Shown: in pieces, positions 57,878 to 64,000 of the stretch
Position numbering within the stretch: the first letter of the stretch is position 1
Layout of the letters: each line of letters starts with the position of its first letter
Source: Nonomuraea fuscirosea
GTDB taxonomy: Bacteria; Actinomycetota; Actinomycetes; Streptosporangiales; Streptosporangiaceae
DNA length: 64,000 bases
NCBI RefSeq assembly: GCF_003001935.1
Contig: NZ_PVNG01000010.1
Coordinates: 186,001 to 250,000, forward strand
Direction: 5' to 3'
Notes under the pieces: model-generated
What the model saw: only the letters and a program-made list of their open reading frames with translations
Database searches by the model: none
Told to the model about the DNA's origin: nothing
Translations under genes and position numbers: made by a program

Positions 57878-58615
57878 CTATCGGGTCTGGTCGGTCGGGC
57901 GGATGAGGATCTCGTTGACGGCGACGTGCTCCGGCTGGGTGACCGCGTACACGACGGCGTTGGCGATGTCCTCCGACCGCAGGGTGCGCATGGAGGCGGC
58001 CATCTCCTGCGCGGCGGCCACCATCGTGGGGTCCGTGTTGTGGCTGGTCAGCTCGGTGGCGACGAAGCCGGGTTCGACGACCACGACACGGACGCCCCGG
58101 GTGGTGACCTCCTGCCGCAGTGACTCGGAGAAGGCGGCGATGCCGAACTTGGTCGCGGAATAGACGCCGGAGTAGGCCGACGCGATCCGGCCCGAGGTGG
58201 AGGAGACCTGCACGATCGTGCCACCGCGCTCCAGCAGGTGGGGAAGACTCGCGTGGACCATGTACATCGAGCCGAGCAGGTTGGTCTCGACCATGCGGGT
58301 CCACTGCGTGATGTCCGCACCCAGGATCGGGCCGTTGAGCATCACCCCGGCGTTGTTCACCAGGACGTCCAGGGCGCCGAAGCGCTCGACGGTCGCCGCG
58401 ACCGCGGCCCGTACCGACTCCTGGTCGGTCACGTCCAGGTCGAGGGCCAGCATCTCATCGGGCGCCTTGCGCGCCAGCGACTCCAACCGGTCGGCGCGCC
58501 GGGCCGCGACCGCGACCCGTGCCCCTTCCGCTGAGAGGGCCAGCGCGGTGGCCTCGCCGATGCCCGACGACGCTCCGGTGACGAGGGCGACCAGTCCGTT
58601 CAACGTGTTGCTCAT
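57878..58615 (-). CDS. Short-chain dehydrogenase/reductase
   Basis: A 245-residue classical SDR: VTGASSGIGEATA, acid-preferring loop VAARRADRL (NADP type), VNNAGVM, catalytic serine in VSSTSG and YSATKFG. The ATG at 58615 follows GAAGGA at a normal distance. Substrate unknown; the pattern is common among ketone reductases of actinomycetes. Confidence 0.94.
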   Translation of the reverse strand: MSNTLNGLVALVTGASSGIGEATALALSAEGARVAVAARRADRLESLARKAPDEMLALDLDVTDQESVRAAVAATVERFGALDVLVNNAGVMLNGPILGADITQWTRMVETNLLGSMYMVHASLPHLLERGGTIVQVSSTSGRIASAYSGVYSATKFGIAAFSESLRQEVTTRGVRVVVVEPGFVATELTSHNTDPTMVAAAQEMAASMRTLRSEDIANAVVYAVTQPEHVAVNEILIRPTDQTR

Positions 58616-58961
58616 GTGCTTCCTTCGCAGAGAATCCCAGGTTTCGGTCATGCCGCGATAGCTCGGTTGCGATCAACGAGGGAGCACGGTGTTACTCGCA
58701 CTGAGCGAGCCGCGTCGTCTCCCCGGACGAGCGTCGGCTGGCCGGGGTCGCCCCCGGCCGCCAGCTAAGACCGGACAGGGTCCGGACTTGTGACAGCTGC
58801 CGCGAAAGAGGGGGCGTCGTGGCGAGGCGCGCCCGGTGAGGCGAACATTGCACCCTTTGCCCTCGAACATGAGGTCGCCTGTCACAACCGAGGCGGCTGC
58901 CTTGTCCTGGCTGTCAGCGGGGGCGCACCACAGCGCCCCGAAAGGCAGAAAGGGAACAGCA
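58616..58961. other. Spacer between two divergent reductase genes
   Basis: These 346 bases hold no supported gene. A frame on the plus strand is open into the next gene from 58836, but its upstream residues do not resemble any family and GAAAGGGA lies before the ATG at 58962. No clear operator was seen. Confidence 0.5.
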
Positions 58962-59714
58962 ATGAAGATCGTGGTGATCGGCGGGACCGGGCTCATCGGG
59001 TCGAAGCTGGTGAAGAAGCTGGGCGAGCACGGCCACGAGGCCGTGGCCGCGGCGCCGAACACCGGCGTCGACACGCTGACCGGCGAGGGCCTGGCCGAGG
59101 TGCTGAAGGGCGCCCAGGTCGTGATCGACGTGTCGAACTCGCCCTCGTTCGAGCGCGAGGCCGTGATGAAGTTCTTCCAGACCTCCACCGGCAACCTGCT
59201 GGCGGCCGAGGCGGCGGCGGGTGTGGGCCACCACGTCGCGGTCTCGATCGTGGGGACCGAGCGGATGCCGGAGAACGACTACTTCGCGGCGAAGATCGCC
59301 CAGGAGAAGCTGATCGAGAAGTCGGGCATCCCGTTCTCGCTGGTGCACTCCACCCAGTTCTTCGAGTTCGCCCGCGGCATCGCCGACGAGGGCACGGTCG
59401 ACGGCAAGGTGCACATCGCGCCGGTGCTGTTCCAGCCGATCGCGGGTGACGACGTGGCCAAGGCGGTCGGCAGGACGGCGGTGGGGACGCCGCTGAACGG
59501 CCGGATCGAGATCGCCGGGCCGACCACGTACAGGATGGACGAGTTCTTCCGCAAGGCGCTGGCCGCCTGGGGCGACACCCGCGAGGTCGTGACCGACCCG
59601 CAGGCGCGCTACTTCGGCAGCGTGCCCGGCGAGCGCTCGCTGGTGCCCGGTGACGGCGCGCAGCTCGGCACCATCACCTACCGCGACTGGCTCGACCAGT
59701 CCACCGCGAAGTAG
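58962..59714 (+). CDS. NAD(P)-binding SDR-like protein (NmrA/YwnB type)
   Basis: A 250-residue Rossmann protein: KIVVIGGTGLIGSKLVKKL, then VIDVSNSPSFE and HHVAVSIVGTERMPENDYF, a pattern of the small NmrA-type reductases that lack the full YxxxK triad but keep Tyr-Phe-x3-Lys (YFAAKIAQE). It acts in the cytoplasm on an unknown substrate. AAAGGGAA precedes the ATG. Confidence 0.9.
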   Translation: MKIVVIGGTGLIGSKLVKKLGEHGHEAVAAAPNTGVDTLTGEGLAEVLKGAQVVIDVSNSPSFEREAVMKFFQTSTGNLLAAEAAAGVGHHVAVSIVGTERMPENDYFAAKIAQEKLIEKSGIPFSLVHSTQFFEFARGIADEGTVDGKVHIAPVLFQPIAGDDVAKAVGRTAVGTPLNGRIEIAGPTTYRMDEFFRKALAAWGDTREVVTDPQARYFGSVPGERSLVPGDGAQLGTITYRDWLDQSTAK

Positions 59715-59866
59715 GGCCGGGCCCAGCGCGCCCCTCCTGAACCCCGGCGAAGTACCCGCGGCGACGGGCTGCCGCCGTCCCCGCATGAATTCAGGATCGA
59801 ACCAGACCGCCGGCCGACCGGCCGGCGGTCCGATCCGCCATGCCGACAACCCGAGGATTGACACGA

Positions 59867-60886
59867 ATGAACGACGAACGACCGGTGCGGATCGACACGC
59901 TCGACAGCCTGCGCGAGCACCTGCAATGGGCGATCGAGCTGGAGCACGCGACGCTGCCGCCGTACCTGACCACGCTGTACTCCCTCGACCCTGAGCGCAA
60001 CCCGGCGGCCGTCGAGCTGGTGAGCGGCGTCTTCGTGGAGGAGATGCTGCACCTGGCGCTGGCCGCGAACCTGCTCAACGCCGTCGGCGGCACGCCGCGC
60101 CTGGACACGCCGGAGATGCTGCCGCCGCACCCGCGCAAGCTGCCGCACAGCGATCTGGAGCTGTCGCTGGTGCCGTTCGGCCCGGAGGCGCTGGAGATGT
60201 TCCTGCGCCTGGAGCAGCCGGCGGCACCCGGCGCGCCGCCGGAGGACGAGGGCTACGAGACGATCGGGCAGTTCTACGCCGCGATCGAGCAGGGGTTGCG
60301 CTACCTGTGCGAAACGCTCGGCGAGAAGGAGGTCTTCTGCGGAGACCCCGCGCGGCAGGTGTACGGCGCCCGCTTCCGTCACACCGCCGGAGCGCTGTTC
60401 GCCGTCGAGGATCTGGAGTCCGCGCTGGGCGCGCTGAGGGAGATCGTCGAGCAGGGGGAGGGCAACGCCGGCGGCGACGTGTGGGACGGTGACCAGGACG
60501 TCCTCCACCCCGAACGGGAAGAGGTCGCGCACTACTACCGCTTCCAGGAGCTCAAGCTCGGCCGCCGTTACCAGCGGGGCGACACCCCGAAGTCCGGACC
60601 GACCGGTGAGCAGGTCGGCGTCGACCCGGACGGTGTGGTCCCGATGACGCCCAACCCGCGGCCGGCCGAGCCGGGCAGTGCCGTACGGGCGGCGCAGGAT
60701 CTGTTCGACACCAGCTACAGCACGCTGCTGAACCAGCTGGAGCAGGCGTTCAACGGCGACCCGAAGCGGCTCACGGACGCCGTCCGGACCATGTTCACGC
60801 TCAGGGCCCAGGCACAGGCCCTGATGGCGCTGCCCGGCGGCGCCGGTCCTACCTTCGCGTACGTGCCGCCGGAAGCACGTGGCTGA
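59867..60886 (+). CDS. Ferritin-like protein (VioB N-terminal/iminophenylpyruvate dimer synthase type)
   Basis: A 339-residue protein with a ferritin-like helical bundle: IELEHATLPPYLTTLYSL (ExxH) and FVEEMLHLALAANLLNAVGG (second ExxH). The following DLELSLVPFGPEALEMFLRLE and YETIGQFYAAIEQGLRYL segments match PF12902-type proteins. Related domains couple indole or other imines in pigment pathways, but most members are orphans of unknown function. ATG at 59867; longer upstream frame is not supported. Confidence 0.85.
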   Translation: MNDERPVRIDTLDSLREHLQWAIELEHATLPPYLTTLYSLDPERNPAAVELVSGVFVEEMLHLALAANLLNAVGGTPRLDTPEMLPPHPRKLPHSDLELSLVPFGPEALEMFLRLEQPAAPGAPPEDEGYETIGQFYAAIEQGLRYLCETLGEKEVFCGDPARQVYGARFRHTAGALFAVEDLESALGALREIVEQGEGNAGGDVWDGDQDVLHPEREEVAHYYRFQELKLGRRYQRGDTPKSGPTGEQVGVDPDGVVPMTPNPRPAEPGSAVRAAQDLFDTSYSTLLNQLEQAFNGDPKRLTDAVRTMFTLRAQAQALMALPGGAGPTFAYVPPEARG

Positions 60887-60933
60887 TCCGCGAAAGAAGA
60901 CCTGCTCGGAGCCGTGCACGCCGGTGGGAGATA

Positions 60934-61824
60934 TCAGCTGCGCGCGTGGATCCCGGTCGCCGGCCGCTCCTGGCCGGCCGCCCACGACGCCAGCAGGGCC
61001 AGACCCTCCGCGGTCGCCGTGCCGGCCGGCGCGGTGTAGACGTTCAGGAGCAGGCCGGGTTCGGCGGGCAGCTCCATCGACTCGACGTCCAGGTCGAGCC
61101 GGCCCACCACCGGATGGTGCACACGCTTGCGTCCGGACCGGTGGAGCCGGACGTCCTGAGATGCCCACCGCCGCCGGAACAGTTCACTGCGTGTCGACAG
61201 TTCACCGACCAGGGCGATCAGCTCCTCGTCGTGCGGATTGCGGCCGGCCTCCATGCGTAGCTTCGCGGCCACGTCGAAGGCGATCCGGTCGTAGTCGACG
61301 AAGAACGTTCGTGCTGCTTCGGGATCGAGATACACGAACCGCGCGGTGTTCGCCGGTCGCCGCGTGCCGGTCAGCATTGGTGCATACAGCGCGCGGGCAA
61401 GGTGATTGGTGGCCAGCACGTCATAACGGCTGTTGCAGATCCACGCCGGCGCATCGGTGATGGCGTCGAGCACCTGCTGAAGCGCCGGACGTACGGTCAC
61501 GGCGGGTCGCCGGCGGCGGGCACCGCCGGGCGTCCTGGACTGCCGCGCGAGGTGGAAGAGGTGATCGCGCTCGGCCTCGTCGAGCTGCAAGGCAGAGGCC
61601 AACGCGTCGAGCACCCCGTCGGAGGCGCCGGTGAGGCTGCCACGCTCCATGCGTACGTAGTAGTCGACCGACACCCCCGCCAGCAGAGCCACCTCTTCGC
61701 GACGCAGACCTTTGACCCGGCGGTTGCCGCCGTAGGCGGGCAGTCCGGCCCGCTCGGGCGCGATCCGCGCGCGCCGCGAGCTCAGGAACTCTTTGATCTC
61801 AGTGCGCATATCGATCGTGGCCAC
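60934..61824 (-). CDS. XRE-family regulator with MmyB-type ligand domain
   Basis: A 296-residue protein. The N-terminal HTH_3/XRE region has RRVKGLRREEVALLAGVSVD and YYVRMERG; the C-terminal domain carries the family features NSRYDVLATNHLARALYAPM, FVDYDRIAFDVAAKLRMEAG and HPVVGRLDLDVESMELP. This is the widespread actinomycete regulator type that controls nearby dehydrogenases. It lies 84 bp upstream of, but on the same strand as, the SDR at 61908's downstream side; control of that SDR is possible. Confidence 0.94.
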   Translation of the reverse strand: MATIDMRTEIKEFLSSRRARIAPERAGLPAYGGNRRVKGLRREEVALLAGVSVDYYVRMERGSLTGASDGVLDALASALQLDEAERDHLFHLARQSRTPGGARRRRPAVTVRPALQQVLDAITDAPAWICNSRYDVLATNHLARALYAPMLTGTRRPANTARFVYLDPEAARTFFVDYDRIAFDVAAKLRMEAGRNPHDEELIALVGELSTRSELFRRRWASQDVRLHRSGRKRVHHPVVGRLDLDVESMELPAEPGLLLNVYTAPAGTATAEGLALLASWAAGQERPATGIHARS

Positions 61825-61907
61825 CCATTCACCATAGGGTCCGTCCGCAGGTGGAGGGAGGTACTGCGAGTAACCCCCACCCCGGCCTGGAGGTGTGGCA
61901 CAGCCTC

Positions 61908-62705
61908 TCAGGTGCCTGATGCGGTCGTGGCGATGCCGCCGTCGACCGGGATGACGGCGCCCGTGAGGTAGGACCCGGCCCGGCTGGCGAGGAACACGGC
62001 GATACCCGCCATGTCGTCGTCGCGGCCGAGCCGGCGCAGAGGGGCCTTCGCCGCGATCGCGTCGCCGATGGCATCGAGCGTGGACGCCATCATCTGCGAC
62101 GGGAACGGCCCTGGGGCTACCGCGTTCACGGTGACGTGCCGCGGGCCCAGCTCTCTGGCGAGCACTCTGGTGAGTTGGTGGAGTCCCGCCTTGCTGCTGG
62201 CGTACGAGTAGTTGGGCGAATCGGCGACGTGGATGGCCGCGATGCTGCCGATGTTGATGATCCGCGCGGGATCATCGGCGGTGCCCGCCCTGCTCAGTGC
62301 GGGGAGCAGCGCCTGCGCCAGCCAGAACGGCGACTTGAGGTTGAGGTCGATCACCGAGCCCCAGGCCTCGGCCGGGAACGTCTCCAGCGGCTCACGCCAC
62401 ATCGCTCCCGCGTTGTTGACGAGGATGTCCAGGCGCTCCGCCTTGACGAGATCGGCGAGACGCTGACACTCGTCGTACCTGGACAGGTCGGCGGGGATCG
62501 CTTGAACGTCGCCGAATTCGGACAGCAGACGCTGTGCCTCCGCGCACACGTCCGCTTTGCGTGAGCTGATGATGACGCGGGCGCCCGCCTGCAGAAGGCC
62601 GCGCGCTATCATCATCCCGATTCCTCTGGTGCCGCCAGTGACAAGTGCGCATTTCCCACTCAGGTCGAAAAGATCTGCGTGAGTGGTGAACTGGTTGTCC
62701 GTCAT
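61908..62705 (-). CDS. Short-chain dehydrogenase/reductase (gluconate 5-dehydrogenase-like)
   Basis: A 265-residue classical SDR: VTGGTRGIGMMIA, VNNAGAMWREPLE, catalytic serine in NIGSIA, YSYASSKAGLH, and a C terminus AGSYLTGAVIPVDGG. The start ATG at 62705 (MTDNQFTTHADLFDLSGK) gives the normal lead into the Rossmann motif. It precedes the MmyB-type regulator gene on the same strand with an 83 bp gap. Substrate not determinable. Confidence 0.94.
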   Translation of the reverse strand: MTDNQFTTHADLFDLSGKCALVTGGTRGIGMMIARGLLQAGARVIISSRKADVCAEAQRLLSEFGDVQAIPADLSRYDECQRLADLVKAERLDILVNNAGAMWREPLETFPAEAWGSVIDLNLKSPFWLAQALLPALSRAGTADDPARIINIGSIAAIHVADSPNYSYASSKAGLHQLTRVLARELGPRHVTVNAVAPGPFPSQMMASTLDAIGDAIAAKAPLRRLGRDDDMAGIAVFLASRAGSYLTGAVIPVDGGIATTASGT

Positions 62706-62909
62706 TGAATTTCGTCCCATCTGTCGTTGCGCGCCTCCCGTGGATCCATTACTTCTTCCTCTGTGTGGCTGGGAGCCGACTCACCCAGGCTGACAGGCGT
62801 CCTAGACGTCCGGGAGACCCTGGTGAAACAGGTACTGGGAGAGCCCCTCTTGCCTGGTGCGCCGGCTCCCGCTGCCACAATTCCCTCTTCACTTTCTTGA
62901 GGCTGACGG

Positions 62910-64000
62910 TCAGGTGCAGGTGTAGCCGGACGGCAGGGCGGTGTCGCCGTTGGGCCTGCTCGCTTGGAAGCCGAAGCTGGTGGTGCCGGCGCCCGGCGCG
63001 AGCGTGCCGTTGTGGCTGACGCTTCTGACCGTGACGGTCTGGCCGCTGGTGCTGATGGTGGCGTTCCACGAGCCGGTCAGGGTGTGCCCGGCCGGCAGGG
63101 TGAAGGTGACGGTCCAGCTGGTCATCGTCGAGGTGCTGGTGTTGGTGATGGTCAGCGGCTGGATCACGTACCCGTTCCCCCACTGGGACTGCACGGTCGG
63201 AGTGGCGGAGCAGGCGCCGGTCGTACCTCCCTGCGTGGTGATCTGGACGGTGCCGGAGACCGATGAGACGTTGCCGGCGGCATCGCGCGCCCGGACCTGG
63301 TAGCGGTATGTGGTGGCCGCGGACAGGCCCGTGTCGGTGAACGAGGTCGTGCCCGAGGTGCCGACCTGGGTGAACGTGCCGCCCGTCGCGCCGGGAGCGC
63401 GCAGGATCTCGTAGCCGGTCACACCGGTGTCGTCGGTGGAGGCCGTCCAGGTCAGGCTGGTGCCGGTCGCGGTGGTGCCCGAGGCGGTGAGCCCGGCCGG
63501 GGCGGTCGGCGGCGTGGTGTCGGTCGGGCTGGTGGTCAGGCCGAAGAACTCGATGGCGTAGCGGGCCATACCGCTCTGCGGAAGAGCATGCCCGGCGCCC
63601 TGGATGCTGTACGCCTCCACCTGCACGCTGCCGGACGGATTGGCGTACCGGCTGCGGTTCCAGCCTGCCTGCGGGGTGTCGGTGCTGGTCGGGGTCTGGC
63701 TCAGCCCGAAGACATTGGTCCACTGCTCGATCGACTCTCGCAGCAGCGAGTAGGGCACGAGGGTGTCGCTGGTGCCGTGCCACAGTTGCATGCGCGGGCG
63801 GGGCCCGGAATATCCCGGGTACGCCTGGCGGACCGCGTCGCCCCACTGCTGAGGTGTCCGGTCCATGCTCCCGCCGGTGCACCTGCTGCTCCCTGGCGGG
63901 TAGTCGGAGGCGCCGGCGAAGCAGTTGAAGGGCACACCCATGAAGGAGGCCCCTGCCTTGAACACGTCCGGGTGGACGGCGAGCATGTGCTGGGTCATCA
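62910..64000 (-). CDS. Secreted esterase/PHB-depolymerase-like enzyme with Fn3 and CBM2 domains (3' part, runs off the window)
   Basis: About 363 C-terminal residues are in the window; the frame stays open at the right edge. The catalytic part is the end of a CE1/PHB-depolymerase alpha/beta hydrolase: FMGVPFNCFAG, aspartate in HGTSDTLVPY and histidine in GAGHALPQSG; the Ser elbow should lie just beyond the edge. A Thr/Pro linker leads to a fibronectin type III domain (PAGLTASGTTATGTSLTWTA), and a C-terminal cellulose-binding family 2 domain (SQWGNGYVIQPLTITNTS, ending with Cys). It is a secreted plant-polymer or polyester esterase. Confidence 0.9.
   Translation of the reverse strand, partial: MTQHMLAVHPDVFKAGASFMGVPFNCFAGASDYPPGSSRCTGGSMDRTPQQWGDAVRQAYPGYSGPRPRMQLWHGTSDTLVPYSLLRESIEQWTNVFGLSQTPTSTDTPQAGWNRSRYANPSGSVQVEAYSIQGAGHALPQSGMARYAIEFFGLTTSPTDTTPPTAPAGLTASGTTATGTSLTWTASTDDTGVTGYEILRAPGATGGTFTQVGTSGTTSFTDTGLSAATTYRYQVRARDAAGNVSSVSGTVQITTQGGTTGACSATPTVQSQWGNGYVIQPLTITNTSTSTMTSWTVTFTLPAGHTLTGSWNATISTSGQTVTVRSVSHNGTLAPGAGTTSFGFQASRPNGDTALPSGYTCT

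Noticed and set aside
1..64000. tRNA, rRNA, CRISPR and insertion-sequence elements
   Set aside because: No cloverleaf with CCA-ready stems, no rRNA core, no spaced repeat array and no transposase reading frame was found by eye. Short tandem arrays at 9937 and 18398 have no spacers, so they are not CRISPR.

Overview
The window is high-GC DNA with dense, often overlapping genes, frequent GTG/TTG starts and strong third-position G/C bias. It fits a filamentous actinomycete; the style resembles Streptosporangiales or Streptomyces relatives, but nothing here fixes the genus. No rRNA, tRNA, CRISPR array or insertion sequence was recognised.

1-11.7 kb is accessory chromosome: two LuxR-type regulators, a metallo-beta-lactamase/carboxylesterase pair, a PadR-controlled FAD monooxygenase, a membrane Ser/Thr kinase with an ectodomain, a frameshifted winged-helix gene and a DksA/TraR zinc-finger protein.

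11.9-17 kb is a defence-like island of mixed integrity: an unrecognised 412-residue protein, frameshifted remnants resembling the DISARM genes drmB and drmC, and an apparently intact two-gene caspase/EACC1 conflict module whose caspase is fused to a solute-binding domain. cydB and cydA follow at 17.4-19.7 kb.

19.8-49.1 kb is the main feature, an apparently unusual biosynthetic gene cluster. It holds an aromatic type II polyketide synthase (KS-alpha, KS-beta, ACP, TcmN-, TcmI-, TcmJ- and TcmH-like cyclases and oxygenases, a DUF1772 anthrone-oxygenase-like protein) with its own acetyl-CoA carboxylase (accDA fusion, accB, accC). It also holds the three enzymes that turn phosphoenolpyruvate into 2-aminoethylphosphonate: PEP mutase with an intact EDK-x5-NS signature, phosphonopyruvate decarboxylase and a PhnW-like transaminase. 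An asparagine-synthetase-like ligase lacks the N-terminal cysteine and other key residues. Also present are a B12-type radical SAM enzyme, an FAD hydroxylase, a P450 with an atypical I-helix, three methyltransferases, a DrrAB-like exporter, an MMPL exporter with a two-component system, and a SARP activator. Heptamer direct repeats at about 11 bp spacing, in the style of SARP boxes, lie in the asnB-like/pepM divergent region and after accC. The reading is a phosphonate-aromatic polyketide hybrid pathway; the product is unknown and the link between the two halves is inference.

49.3-64 kb is accessory again: a pyridine-nucleotide-disulfide oxidoreductase, SDR and NmrA-type reductases, two GntR regulators and a secreted hydrolase that share the palindrome TGCTRYAGCA upstream, a hydrolase/LuxR deletion scar, a MarR regulator with its operators, a ferritin-like protein, a MmyB-type regulator, and the 3' part of a secreted esterase with Fn3 and CBM2 domains that runs off the end.
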